DNA of 47,455 nt from Rubrivivax sp. (GTDB taxonomy: Bacteria; Pseudomonadota; Gammaproteobacteria; Burkholderiales; Burkholderiaceae_C): NCBI GenBank assembly GCA_016789955.1, contig JAEUPB010000046.1, positions 1 through 47,455 on the forward strand, in the 5' to 3' direction. Position 1 is the first letter of the stretch. Each line of letters starts with the position of its first letter. The position numbers and the translations under genes are program-made. Below are positions 1-8,564 of the stretch, in pieces. The notes beneath the pieces are model-generated. The model saw only the letters and a list, made by a program, of their open reading frames with translations. It made no database searches and was not told where the DNA came from.

Positions 1-204
1 CGCCCGAGAAGCGCAGCTTCTTCGACCGCGCGCCGCAGGCGCGCTTCGTGATCTGACTCACCGCGATTGTTCGAGCACAGCGAACGCAGTGAGCGGAGCG
101 AGTTCCGCGGTGGGGCGAAGAAGCGAGCATCGCAGGGGACGTGGTGCGCAGCACCACGCAACGGCTCGATGCTGAGCCGTTGCGAGGGCCCACCCACAGC
201 CTTG
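1..204. repeat. Folded dispersed repeat, copy 1 (cut by window edge)
   Basis: Near-identical to 14309-14513, in the same orientation. Several nested inverted repeats can be read directly: 7-bp arms GCGCGCC/GGCGCGC at 28-44, GCTTCTTCG at 16-24 facing CGAAGAAGC at 116-124, CCGCG at 61-65 facing CGCGG at 106-110, an 8-bp hairpin at 140-158 and an 11-bp hairpin at 157-184. The right end, CCACCCACAGCCTTG, corresponds to the terminal inverted repeat of copy 2. The left terminus lies outside the window. No convincing protein is encoded. It could be a non-autonomous transposable element (MITE) or a REP/BIME-like repeat. Confidence 0.85.
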
Positions 205-311
205 CCCCTACGGCCTACTCACGCCAGGCTCTCAACGACCGCAACGCGCCGGCAGCAGACGGCTGGGCGCCTTCGTGAAAGGCCGGATCGCAAGGTCACG
301 CGATGCGCTGG
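205..311. other. Short non-coding spacer
   Basis: The stretch between the repeat and the stop codon of the GntR gene. No promoter, hairpin or small gene could be recognised in it. Confidence 0.5.
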
Positions 312-1034
312 TCACCGCCCGATCACCAGCCGGATCGCCGGCATCGCCTTCTCGCTCTCCGCCCGCCGCTCCAGGGCCTGCCGCAGGTTGAACTGCGCCA
401 CCTGCGTGTGCTCCACCGCCAGGGCCTCTGCGCGCACGCCCTCGCCGGCCTTCAGGGCCTGCACGAGCATGTGGTGCTGGCGGTGGGCGTAGAGCATCCA
501 GTCGCGGTCCAGCGCCAGCGAGCCCTGCATCGGCAGCATCGCGCTGGCCGGCGCGAACGGCAGCTTGTCGTTGAGCTGCACAGCGCGCTGCAGCGCGCGG
601 TTGCCGCTGGCCTCGAGGATCAGCGCGTGGAAGCGATCGTTCATCGCGGCGTAGCGCGCGTAGTGGGGCACCTTGAGCACCGGCGCGGCGAGTGCCGCGT
701 CTCCCTCGTCGAGGCAGGCCTGCAGGTCCAGCGCCAGCTGGCGCGGCACGCCGTGCTCGGCCACCAGCCGCGCGGCCATGCCTTCCAGGTGACCGCGCAC
801 CGCGATCGCATCGGCCACCTCGGCCGAGGTGAACTGCCGCACCTCGTAGCCACCACCGGCCGACGGCTCCACCAGCCCCTCCTGCTCCAGCGCCGCCAGC
901 GCCGAACGCACCGGCGTGCGCGAGGCCCCCAGCCGCTCGGCCAGCTGCTGCTCGGCCAGCCGCTCGCCAGGGGCGTAGTCGCCGCGCAGGATCAGGTCGC
1001 GCAGCTGCATCAGCACCGTCTCTTGCAGACCCAT
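312..1034 (-). CDS. GntR-family regulator with FCD domain
   Basis: The 240-aa product has an N-terminal winged helix (residues about 5-65; core residues LAERLGASRTPVRSAL, then LEQEGLV), followed by an all-helical FCD ligand-binding domain with the usual R-x2-E-x-MAARL start and H-x-Q-H near residue 185. FCD regulators normally repress catabolic operons and are released by an organic acid or pathway intermediate. I chose the ATG at 1034. Upstream starts at 1082 and 1181 are in frame but would run the gene through the palindromic site at 1064-1075. The gene is divergent from the Rieske operon that starts at 1135, so it is the likely local regulator. The ligand is unknown. Confidence 0.9.
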   Translation of the reverse strand: MGLQETVLMQLRDLILRGDYAPGERLAEQQLAERLGASRTPVRSALAALEQEGLVEPSAGGGYEVRQFTSAEVADAIAVRGHLEGMAARLVAEHGVPRQLALDLQACLDEGDAALAAPVLKVPHYARYAAMNDRFHALILEASGNRALQRAVQLNDKLPFAPASAMLPMQGSLALDRDWMLYAHRQHHMLVQALKAGEGVRAEALAVEHTQVAQFNLRQALERRAESEKAMPAIRLVIGR

Positions 1035-1063
1035 CGCCCACCACCGTACACTGATTTCGATCG

Positions 1064-1075
1064 ATGGTATACCGT
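1064..1075. promoter_or_regulatory. Candidate GntR operator
   Basis: ATGGTATACCGT contains the perfect palindrome GGTATACC (1066-1073) and matches the TGGTATACCA-like sites of FCD-type GntR proteins. It lies between the divergent gntR and oxygenase starts. A partial second half-site (GGGATACCACC) follows at about 1088-1098. Binding by the adjacent regulator is inferred. Confidence 0.6.
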
Positions 1076-1134
1076 CTGCCATTGTTCGGGATACCACCTG
1101 CAACACCGCCCGCCCCCACCGCGAGGACACCGCC

Positions 1135-2517
1135 ATGAAGGCCGAGCAGAACCACCTCATCACCCGCATCGGCCCCGGCACGCCCTGCGGCGCACTGATG
1201 CGCCGCTACTGGCAGCCGGTGGCGCTGCTCGACGAGTTCGACGCGGCGCTCGACCCGCGCATGTGGCAGCGTCCGCTGAAGGCGGTGCGCGCGCTGGGGC
1301 AGGACTTCATCCTGTTCCGCGACGAGCAGAACCGCTGGGGCCTGCTCGACCGCGACTGCCCGCACCGCAATGCCGACCTCGCGTTCGCGCGCCACGAGGG
1401 CGACGGCGTGCGCTGCCCCTTCCACGGCTGGAAGTTCGATGCCACCGGCCGCTGCCTGGACACCCCCGCCGAGCCGATCGGCAGCACGCTGTGCCAGCGC
1501 GTCAAGCAGCGCAGCTACCCGGTGCAGGAACACGCCGGCGTGCTGTTCGCGTGGCTGGGCGACGAAGGCAGCACGCCGCCGCCCTTCCCGCGCTTCGACT
1601 GCTTTGCCGCACCCTCCACACATGTGTTCGCCTTCAAGGGCCTGTGGAAGTGCAACTGGCTGCAGGCGTTCGAGGTGGGGCTGGACCCGGCGCACACGTC
1701 GTTCCTGCACCGCTTCCTGAACGACGCGCCGCTGGAGAGCATCGGCGACAACCCGGCCGGCAAGCAGTTCCGCAGCGCCAGCGCCGGCGACTTCGGCGGC
1801 GAGCGCTGGCCGATGACGCGCGTCATGCGAGAGTTCCACCGCCCCGACATCAGCCACGAGGCCAAGCCCTGGGGCCTGCAGATCACCACGCTGCGGCCGA
1901 TGACCGAGGAGCTGACGCACGTGCGCGTGACGCACGGCATCTTCCCCTACACCTTCGTGATCCCGCTGTCGGAGACGCTCACGATCACGCAGATGCACAT
2001 GCCGGTGGACGACGAGAACACCTACTGGTATTCGTTCTTCACGAGCTTCGCCGGGCCGGTCGACAAGAAGGCGATGCGCGACCAGCGCACGCAGTTCATC
2101 CCGCCGCCGCTGTTCGCGCCCAAGAGCGGGCGCCACAACGACTGGGGCTTCAATGCCGAGGAGCAGCGCAGCCGCACCTTCCTCGGCATGGGCGAGGAAG
2201 ACATCAACGTGCACGACCAGTGGGCCGTGGAGAGCATGGGCCCGATCCAGGACCGCACGCGCGAGCACCTGGGCACCAGCGACAAGATCATCATGGCCAA
2301 CCGGCGCATGCTGCTGGCGGCCATCGAGAGCGTGGCGCAGGGCGGCCCCGCGCCCGGCATCGCCGACCCGGCGCTGGCCGCGCAGATGCAGGGCCCCGAC
2401 ACGGTGGACGGCATCGCGCCGGCCGGCACCTGGGGCACGTGGTGGAAGGAGCGCACGCAGGCCAAGCGCGACGGGGCGCCCTGGATCGCCAAGGCACCCG
2501 AGACCACCACCGCATGA
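1135..2517 (+). CDS. Rieske non-heme iron oxygenase, alpha subunit
   Basis: The 460-aa product has an N-terminal Rieske domain with C75-x-H77-x16-C94-x2-H97, then a catalytic domain with E180-x3-D184-x2-H187-x4-H192 for the mononuclear iron. Length and layout fit the PobA/phthalate-dioxygenase-like class of one-subunit oxygenases: homo-oligomeric, no beta subunit, fed electrons by a separate reductase. It would hydroxylate, demethylate or dealkylate an aromatic or amine-derived substrate in the cytoplasm. It is the first gene of an operon, and its stop overlaps the next start by ATGA at 2514. A glutamine-synthetase-like gene and a ferredoxin follow, but no reductase or beta-subunit gene. The substrate cannot be read from the sequence. 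Confidence 0.92.
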   Translation: MKAEQNHLITRIGPGTPCGALMRRYWQPVALLDEFDAALDPRMWQRPLKAVRALGQDFILFRDEQNRWGLLDRDCPHRNADLAFARHEGDGVRCPFHGWKFDATGRCLDTPAEPIGSTLCQRVKQRSYPVQEHAGVLFAWLGDEGSTPPPFPRFDCFAAPSTHVFAFKGLWKCNWLQAFEVGLDPAHTSFLHRFLNDAPLESIGDNPAGKQFRSASAGDFGGERWPMTRVMREFHRPDISHEAKPWGLQITTLRPMTEELTHVRVTHGIFPYTFVIPLSETLTITQMHMPVDDENTYWYSFFTSFAGPVDKKAMRDQRTQFIPPPLFAPKSGRHNDWGFNAEEQRSRTFLGMGEEDINVHDQWAVESMGPIQDRTREHLGTSDKIIMANRRMLLAAIESVAQGGPAPGIADPALAAQMQGPDTVDGIAPAGTWGTWWKERTQAKRDGAPWIAKAPETTTA

Positions 2518-3995
2518 CGGTGCCGTTCGCGCAGCGCTGCGGCGTGCACGGCGCCGCGCGCGACGAAGCCGTGCGCGCCGTGCTGAAGCGCGTGCAGGAC
2601 GAGAACGTCGACCTCGTGCGCATCGCCTGGTGCGACGTGCACGGCCTGCTGCGCGGCAAGACCGTGGTGGCGTCGGCGCTCGTACGCGCGCTCGCCGACG
2701 GCATCGGCATGGTCAGCACGCTGATGCTGAAGGACACCTCCGACCGCACCGCGCTGCCGGTGTTCCGCCCCGACGGCACCGCGGGGCTGAGCGGCTTCGG
2801 GCAGGCCAACAACATCGTGCTGCTGCCCGACCCCACCAGCTACGGCACGCTGCCGTGGGCGCCGGGCAACGGCTGGCTGCGCGCCGAACCGTTCTTCGAG
2901 GATGGCAGGCCGGTGCTGCTGGACACGCGACGCGTGCTGCAACGGGCGCTCGCCCGGCTGGCCGAAGCCGGCTACGGCATGCGCTGCGGGCTGGAGGTGG
3001 AGTTCCACATCTACCGCCGCCGCGCCGGTTCGCCGCACGCCGACCCGGCGCTGTCGAACTGGCCCGGGCCAGCGCCGGAGGTCGAGTTGCTGCACCCGGG
3101 CTACGCGCTGCTGGCCGAGAGCGGCTTCGACCAGTGCGAGGAGGCGCTGCGCATCGTGATGCACACGGCGCAGGGGCTCGGGTTGCCGCTGAGTTCGCTG
3201 GAGGTGGAGTTCGGCCCGTCGCAGGTGGAGGCGGTGTTCGATGCCACCGACGCGCTCACCGCCGCCGATGCGATGGTGCGCTTCCGCAACGGCGTGCGCA
3301 TGGCGCTGGCCCGTGCCGGCTACCACGCCACCTTCATGTGCCGGCCGCCGTTCCCGCACGTGATGAGCAGCGGCTGGCACCTGCACCAGTCGCTGGTGCG
3401 GCTGGACGACGGCCGCAACGCGTTCTGCCGCGACGCGCCGGCGCCGGGCAGCACGCCGCGCGACGCGGCGCACCTGCTGTCCGACACGGGCGAACACGTG
3501 CTGGCTGGCCTGCTGGCCCATGCGCGCGCGATGGCCGTGCTGTGCACGCCCACGGCCAACGGCTACGGCCGCTTTCGCCCCAACGCGCTGGCGCCGCAAT
3601 CGGTGCTGTGGGGCCGCGACAACCGCGGCGCGATGCTGCGCGTGGTGGGCGGCGGCACCGATCCCGCCACGCGCATCGAGAACCGCATCGGCGAGCCGGC
3701 CGCCAACCCGTACCTCTACATCGCGTCGCAGGTGCTGGCGGGCCTGGACGGCCTCGCCCGCGGCCTGCGCGCGCCACCAGCCACCGACGACCCCTACGGC
3801 GATGCCGCCGAGCGCATCCCCACCACGCTGGCCGACGCACTGGCGGCGCTGCAGGAAGACGCCGTGCTGCGCGAGGGCCTGGGCCCAGAACTGACGCAGG
3901 TCTTCCGCCGCATCAAGGAATCCGAGATCGCGCGCATGGCCGAAGCCCCCGATGGCGACGAGTTCATGCGCCGGGAATACTTCGCAAGAATCTGA
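2514..3995 (+). CDS. Glutamine-synthetase-like ligase (gamma-glutamylamide synthetase type)
   Basis: The 493-aa product has the N-terminal beta-grasp region (VRIAWCDVHGLLRGKTV) and the catalytic fold of the glutamine synthetase family. Metal and substrate residues appear intact: GLEVEFHIY, EFGPSQVEAVF, SSGWHLHQSL, and the C-terminal WGRDNRGAMLRV and IENRIGEPAANPYLY blocks. Its length and VHGLLRGK motif fit the PuuA/IpuC/AtdA1-like branch, which joins glutamate to an amine using ATP, better than the ammonia-assimilating GlnA. Lying between an oxygenase and a ferredoxin, it probably activates or detoxifies an amine before oxygenation, as in the aniline and isopropylamine pathways. The specific amine is not known. 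Its start overlaps the oxygenase stop (ATGA). Confidence 0.88.
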   Translation: MTVPFAQRCGVHGAARDEAVRAVLKRVQDENVDLVRIAWCDVHGLLRGKTVVASALVRALADGIGMVSTLMLKDTSDRTALPVFRPDGTAGLSGFGQANNIVLLPDPTSYGTLPWAPGNGWLRAEPFFEDGRPVLLDTRRVLQRALARLAEAGYGMRCGLEVEFHIYRRRAGSPHADPALSNWPGPAPEVELLHPGYALLAESGFDQCEEALRIVMHTAQGLGLPLSSLEVEFGPSQVEAVFDATDALTAADAMVRFRNGVRMALARAGYHATFMCRPPFPHVMSSGWHLHQSLVRLDDGRNAFCRDAPAPGSTPRDAAHLLSDTGEHVLAGLLAHARAMAVLCTPTANGYGRFRPNALAPQSVLWGRDNRGAMLRVVGGGTDPATRIENRIGEPAANPYLYIASQVLAGLDGLARGLRAPPATDDPYGDAAERIPTTLADALAALQEDAVLREGLGPELTQVFRRIKESEIARMAEAPDGDEFMRREYFARI

Positions 3996-4333
3996 TGACC
4001 CTCACCGTCCACCTCCACGAGATCCGCGCCAACGGCGAACGCGTCGACCATGCCGTGCCGGCGCGGGCCGGCCAGTCGTTGATGCAGGCCGCCATTGAAG
4101 CCAATGTCTCGGGCATCTCGGCCGACTGCGGCGGGCTGATGACCTGTGCCACCTGCCACGTCTACGTGCACGACGACTGGGCCGAGCGCGTGCCGCCGGC
4201 GGGCGACGAGGAGGTCGGCATGCTCGACTTCGTCGCCGCCGAGCGACGGGCAACCAGCCGGCTGTCGTGCCAGATCACGCTCACCGATGCGCTGGACGGC
4301 CTCGCGGCCGACCTGCCGCCCACGCAGTACTGA
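3995..4333 (+). CDS. [2Fe-2S] ferredoxin, putidaredoxin/adrenodoxin type
   Basis: The 112-aa product carries C45-x5-C51-x2-C54-x37-C92, the ligand spacing of vertebrate-type (putidaredoxin-like) ferredoxins rather than plant-type ones. The C-terminal SRLSCQI is also typical. It would pass electrons to the Rieske oxygenase encoded two genes upstream. Its reductase is missing from the window, so an unlinked FAD reductase must serve it. The start codon shares one base with the upstream stop (TGATG), which indicates translational coupling. Confidence 0.93.
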   Translation: MTLTVHLHEIRANGERVDHAVPARAGQSLMQAAIEANVSGISADCGGLMTCATCHVYVHDDWAERVPPAGDEEVGMLDFVAAERRATSRLSCQITLTDALDGLAADLPPTQY

Positions 4334-4341
4334 TCCTCACG

Positions 4342-5130
4342 ATGGACGCCCGCGCCGTGGCCACGCCCTACCTGCAGCTGGCCGGCGTGCGCAAGGTCTA
4401 CGACCACGGCGGGCAGCAGACGGTGGCGCTCGGCCACGTCGACCTGACGGTGGACGACGGCGAGTTCCTCGCGATCGTCGGGCCCTCGGGGTGCGGCAAG
4501 AGCACGCTGCTGCAGATCGCCGCCGGCCTCGCGCCCGCCAGTGCCGGCGAGGTGCGTTTCCGCGGCGTGCCGGTGACGGCGCCGCCCGAGGGCATCGTGT
4601 ACCTGTTCCAGCAGTACGGCAAGTCGCTGCTGCCGTGGCGCACGGTGGCCGACAACGTCGCCTTCGCGATCGAGCACCGGCCCGGGCAGACGCGCGCCAC
4701 CGCGCGCGAGACCAGCCGCCGCTACCTGGGCCTCGTGGGCCTCGCGGAGTTCGCCGAGCGCTACCCGTGGCAGCTCTCCGGCGGCATGCAGCAGCGCGTG
4801 ACGATCGCGCGCGCGCTCGCCGCCGAGCCGCGCGTGCTGCTGATGGACGAGCCGTTCAGCTCGGTGGACGCGCTGACGCGGCTCGAGCTGCACCAGCTCG
4901 TGCTCGACCTGAAGGCCCGCCACGGCTTCACCGCAGTGCTGGTGACGCACGACGTCGACGAGGCGGTGTACCTGGCCGACCGCATCGCGGTGCTGTCGGG
5001 GCGCCCGTCGCAGGTGGCGCAGGTGGTGCAGACCGACCTGCCGCGCCCGCGCGACCCGATCGCCACGCGCGAGCTGCCGCGCTTCGTCGAACTCCGGCAC
5101 GCGCTGCTGGAGCGGCTGCTGGGCCGCTGA
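4342..5130 (+). CDS. ABC transporter ATPase, NitT/TauT type
   Basis: The 262-aa product has Walker A GPSGCGKST (residues 47-55), a Q-loop near residues 90-91, signature LSGGMQQRV (145-153), Walker B VLLMDEPFSSVD (165-176) and the switch histidine in VTHDVDEA. Close kin are SsuB/TauB, which energise uptake of sulfonates, nitrate or small organic molecules. The open frame extends back to 4267, but ATG 4342 starts right after the ferredoxin stop and gives the normal length. It probably drives both permeases of this operon. Confidence 0.95.
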   Translation: MDARAVATPYLQLAGVRKVYDHGGQQTVALGHVDLTVDDGEFLAIVGPSGCGKSTLLQIAAGLAPASAGEVRFRGVPVTAPPEGIVYLFQQYGKSLLPWRTVADNVAFAIEHRPGQTRATARETSRRYLGLVGLAEFAERYPWQLSGGMQQRVTIARALAAEPRVLLMDEPFSSVDALTRLELHQLVLDLKARHGFTAVLVTHDVDEAVYLADRIAVLSGRPSQVAQVVQTDLPRPRDPIATRELPRFVELRHALLERLLGR

Positions 5131-5143
5131 CCGGGACCGACCG

Positions 5144-5923
5144 ATGGCCCGCGCCCGCCCCTGGCACGACCCCGAGCGCTGGCTCGGCGCCGCGACGGTC
5201 GTGGGGCTGGTGGCGATGCTCGAGGCCGCGGTGCGCAGCGGCGGCGTGAACGCGGCGCTGGTGCCTGCGCCCAGCACGGTGGCCGTGAGGCTGGGCACCA
5301 TTCTCCAGGGCGGCGATGCTTGGCGGCCACTGGGCGAGACGCTCGCGCTGCTGGCCGCAGCCTACGCCGTAGGCTGCGCGCTGGCGGTGGCCGCCGGCCT
5401 TGCGATGGGCCGCTCGGCGTGGATGCACGGGCTGCTCGAGCCGCTGGTGGAAGTGCTGCGCCCGCTGCCCAAGCCGGCGCTGCTGCCGCCGCTGATCCTG
5501 TTCCTGGGCCTGGGTGCGCCGATGAAGCTCACGGTCATCGCGCTGGGCGTGTTCTTCCCCGTGCTCGTCAACACCGTGCAGGGCGTGCGCGGCACCGAGC
5601 CGGTGCTGCTGGATGCCGCGCGCACCTTCGGCCACACGCGGCTGCACACGCTGCTGGCGGTGGTGCTGCCGGCGTCGTTGCCGATGGTGCTGGCCGGCAT
5701 GCGCGTGAGCCTGGGCCTGGGCCTCGTGCTCGTGATCGTCGCCGAGATGATGGCGGGCACCGGCGGCGTGGGCTACCTGATCCTCGACATGCAGCGCTCG
5801 TTCCGCGTGCCCGAGATGTACGCGTGGATCGTCATCCTGGCCGTGCTCGGCTGGGCCCTCAACGCCGTGTTCGTGCGCCTGGAAGGGCGCGTGACGCGCT
5901 GGTCGTTCGCCACTCGGGACTGA
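5144..5923 (+). CDS. ABC transporter permease 1, NitT/TauT type
   Basis: A 259-aa inner-membrane protein with about six hydrophobic helices. The family's coupling loop is present (GVRGTEPVLLDAARTFG, then LPASLPMVLAGMRVSLGLGLV). It begins 13 bp after the ATPase gene. It is clearly homologous to the second permease at 8561, with the same blocks (LVEVLRPLPKPALLPPLILF against LVELLRPIPIPALVPPLILL). The two may form a heterodimer, which is unusual for this class, where one permease normally homodimerises. Confidence 0.93.
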   Translation: MARARPWHDPERWLGAATVVGLVAMLEAAVRSGGVNAALVPAPSTVAVRLGTILQGGDAWRPLGETLALLAAAYAVGCALAVAAGLAMGRSAWMHGLLEPLVEVLRPLPKPALLPPLILFLGLGAPMKLTVIALGVFFPVLVNTVQGVRGTEPVLLDAARTFGHTRLHTLLAVVLPASLPMVLAGMRVSLGLGLVLVIVAEMMAGTGGVGYLILDMQRSFRVPEMYAWIVILAVLGWALNAVFVRLEGRVTRWSFATRD

Positions 5924-5975
5924 CCCGCGGCGACCTTCACTCCCCTGCCCCGATCAACCCCAAGGAGCCGACACC

Positions 5976-6941
5976 ATGACCACGCCGACCTCGATCACCC
6001 GCCGCACCGCCTGCGGCGCCGCCGCGTCGCTGCTGCTCGCGCCGGCCGCCCGCGCGCAGCCGGTGAAGCTGCGCGTCAGCACCATCCCCATCCTCGACAC
6101 CGCGCCGCTGCAGGTGGGCATCGCCAAGGGCTTCTTCGCCGCCGAAGGGCTGGAGATCGACACCACGCCCACCACGGGCGGCGCGGCCGGGCTGCCGGCG
6201 CTGGCCGCCGGCCAGGTGCAGATCACCTTCAGCAACATCATCAGCATCGTGCTCGGCGCCAAGCAAGGCCTGGGCTTCGAGGTCATCACCGCCGGCAGCG
6301 GCACCGGCGACAAGCTGCCCGACCTGGCCGGCCTCGTCGCGAAGAAGGGCCACGCATTCAAGACCGGCAAGGACCTCGAGGGCAAGCGCATCGCGGTGAA
6401 CACGCGCAACAACATCATCTGGCTCTACGCGCGCGCCTGGGTGCAGGCCACCGGGGGCAACCCCGACGCGGTGACGTACCTCGAGGTGCCGTTCCCGCAG
6501 ATGATCGATGCGGTCAAGGGCGACCGTGTCGACGCGGCGTTCGTCGTCGAGCCGTTCATGACCGGCGGCATCTCCAGCGACGCCGTGTCGCTCGTCGCCT
6601 GGCCGTACTACACGGTGCAGAAGCGCATCCCGGTGGGCCAGTACGCGGCCACCAAGACCTACATCGCGCAGAACCCGCAGGTCATCGAGAAATGGGTGCG
6701 GGCCTACAACAAGTCGGCCGACTGGTGCAACCAGAACGTCGGCTCGGAGGAGTTCCTGAAGATCGTCTCGGCCTACACGCGCATGCCGCCCGAGGTGATC
6801 AAGGGGCTGAACGTGCCGGTCTACGAGAAGACCGTCGACCTCGGCGCGGTGGACCAGGTGGTCGAGCTGATGCGCAAGCACAAGCTGATCGAAGGGCCGT
6901 TCGACAGCAAGGCGCTCTTCAGCAAGTCCGCCGTCAAGTAG
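5976..6941 (+). CDS. Periplasmic binding protein, NitT/TauT (NMT1/SsuA-like)
   Basis: The 321-aa product has an N-terminal twin-arginine-like signal (TRRTACGAAASLLLAPAARA, cleavage near residue 27), then the NMT1/SsuA fold: LRVSTIPILDTAPLQVGIAKGFF, DTTPTTGGAAGLPALAAG, and GKRIAVNTRNN before the second lobe. It delivers the transported compound to the permeases at 5144 and 8561. A good AAGGAG ribosome site precedes the ATG. The ligand could be a carboxylate, sulfonate or pyrimidine-like compound, and the sequence does not decide which. Confidence 0.93.
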   Translation: MTTPTSITRRTACGAAASLLLAPAARAQPVKLRVSTIPILDTAPLQVGIAKGFFAAEGLEIDTTPTTGGAAGLPALAAGQVQITFSNIISIVLGAKQGLGFEVITAGSGTGDKLPDLAGLVAKKGHAFKTGKDLEGKRIAVNTRNNIIWLYARAWVQATGGNPDAVTYLEVPFPQMIDAVKGDRVDAAFVVEPFMTGGISSDAVSLVAWPYYTVQKRIPVGQYAATKTYIAQNPQVIEKWVRAYNKSADWCNQNVGSEEFLKIVSAYTRMPPEVIKGLNVPVYEKTVDLGAVDQVVELMRKHKLIEGPFDSKALFSKSAVK

Positions 6942-8564
6942 ATGACCGACACCATCGTCCGCGGCGCGCTGGTCACGATGGACCCGGCGCGCCCGCGCGC
7001 CGAGGCGATGCTGGTGCGCGACGGGCGCATCGCCGCGGTGGGCACGCTGGCCCAGGTGCGCGCCGCCGCCGCGGCCGGCGCGCACGAGATCGCGTACCCG
7101 CGCGGCGCGGTGGTGCCCGGGCTGATCGACACGCACAACCACATGCACTGGACCGGCCTGCAGTCGCGGCTCGTCGACCTGTCGGGTGCGCGCTCGATCG
7201 CCGACATCCAGGCCGCCATTCGCGACTGGGCGGCGAGCCACCCGCAAGCCTCCTGGATCACCAGCGGCAGCGGCTGGCACGTGGCCGTGCTGGCCGAGCA
7301 GCGCTACCCCACGCGGCAGGAACTCGACGCGGCCTGCCCCGACCGGCCGGTGTACCTGCCGCGTGTCGGCCACGCCGCGGTGGCCAACTCGCGCGCGCTG
7401 GCGCTGGCCGGCATCACCGCGGCCACGCCCGACCCCGACGGCGGCCGCATCTCGCGCGACGCGCAGGGCGAGCCCGACGGGCTGCTGCTGGAACCGCCGG
7501 CCTTCGAACCGGTGGCGCGGCTCGTGCCCCCGCCTTCGGCCGCTGACCAGGAAGGCGCGCTGCGCGACGTGCAGCGCCGCTACCACGCGGCCGGCCTCAC
7601 CGGCATCATGGACCCCGGCGTGCCGCCCGACGTGATGGGGCTGTACCAGCGGCTGTGGCAGCGCGGCGAACTGAGCGTGCGCTCGGTGCTGATGCCGCTG
7701 GCCGATGCCAGCCGGCCGGTGGACGAGACGATCGCGCGCATCGAAGGCTCGGGCCTGCGCACCGGCTTCGGTGACGATCGGCTCAAGCTCGGCGGCGTCA
7801 AGGTGTTCCTCGACGGCGGCGCCTCGCTGGGCACCGCGCTGATGCGCGAGCCCTACCCGGACGAGCGCTGCAACTGCGGCATCCAGGTCACGCCCACCGA
7901 ATCGTTGCGGCGCATCGCGTGGGCCTGCGCGAGGAACGGCTGGTCGCTGGGCGTGCACGTGGTGGGCGGCAAGGCCATCGACCTCGCGCTCGAGATCTTC
8001 GAGGAGGTGAACTCCGAGATCCCGCTGCGCGACCTGCGCTTCTCGCTGATCCACGCCTACCTGTGGCCCGACGAGCGCAACATCCGCCAGTGCGCGGCGA
8101 TGGGCATCGCGGTGGCTACGCAGTGCAGCATGCAGTACACCTTCGGGCCGCTGCTGGTGAAACGCTTCGGCACGGTGATGATGTCGCTGGCCACGCCGGT
8201 GCGCAGCTGGCTCGACGGCGGCGTGCGCGTGGGCGGCGGCTCGGATTCGCCGGTCACGCCGTACCCGCCGCTGCTGGGCCTGTGGCAGTCGCGCACGCGG
8301 CGCATCGCCGGCACCACCGAGCCCATCGGCCGCCAGCAGGCGGTGAGCGGCGACGAGGCGCTGGCGATGCTGACGCGCGACGCGGCGTGGCTCTCGTTCT
8401 CCGAGCACGAGCGCGGCATGCTCAAGCCCGGGCTGCTGGCCGACTGGACCGTGCTGTCGGTGGACCCGGTGGCCTGCGAGCCCGACGAGCTGGAACACGC
8501 GCAGGTGCTGGCCACCGCGGTCGGCGGCCAGGTGGTGCACGATGCGGAGCGCGGGGCCGCATGA
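6942..8564 (+). CDS. Amidohydrolase, YtcJ-like
   Basis: The 540-aa product belongs to the Amidohydro_3 family: a beta-sandwich start (IVRGALVTMDPARP), the metal motif H65-x-H67 in DTHNHMH, a GVKVFLDGGASLGTALM segment, GVHVVGGKAID, SLIHAYLWPDE, and a metal aspartate in GGSDSPVTPYPPL. Members are cytoplasmic metal-dependent hydrolases of amide or related C-N bonds. The gene starts immediately after the binding-protein stop and overlaps the next permease gene (ATGA at 8561), so it is part of the pathway. It may release glutamate from a gamma-glutamyl intermediate or open an amide or lactam substrate; both are inferences. Confidence 0.9.
   Translation: MTDTIVRGALVTMDPARPRAEAMLVRDGRIAAVGTLAQVRAAAAAGAHEIAYPRGAVVPGLIDTHNHMHWTGLQSRLVDLSGARSIADIQAAIRDWAASHPQASWITSGSGWHVAVLAEQRYPTRQELDAACPDRPVYLPRVGHAAVANSRALALAGITAATPDPDGGRISRDAQGEPDGLLLEPPAFEPVARLVPPPSAADQEGALRDVQRRYHAAGLTGIMDPGVPPDVMGLYQRLWQRGELSVRSVLMPLADASRPVDETIARIEGSGLRTGFGDDRLKLGGVKVFLDGGASLGTALMREPYPDERCNCGIQVTPTESLRRIAWACARNGWSLGVHVVGGKAIDLALEIFEEVNSEIPLRDLRFSLIHAYLWPDERNIRQCAAMGIAVATQCSMQYTFGPLLVKRFGTVMMSLATPVRSWLDGGVRVGGGSDSPVTPYPPLLGLWQSRTRRIAGTTEPIGRQQAVSGDEALAMLTRDAAWLSFSEHERGMLKPGLLADWTVLSVDPVACEPDELEHAQVLATAVGGQVVHDAERGAA

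Noticed and set aside
1-204. CRISPR array
   Set aside because: The repeats are nested inverted stems in two distant single copies, not short direct repeats with unique spacers.
232-2268. 678-aa open frame on the minus strand opposite the oxygenase gene
   Set aside because: Low-complexity Arg/Ala/Gly translation and full overlap with the GntR gene and a clear Rieske gene; a shadow of GC-rich codons.
5937-8540. 867-aa open frame opposite the binding protein and amidohydrolase
   Set aside because: A mirror frame of two strongly supported genes.
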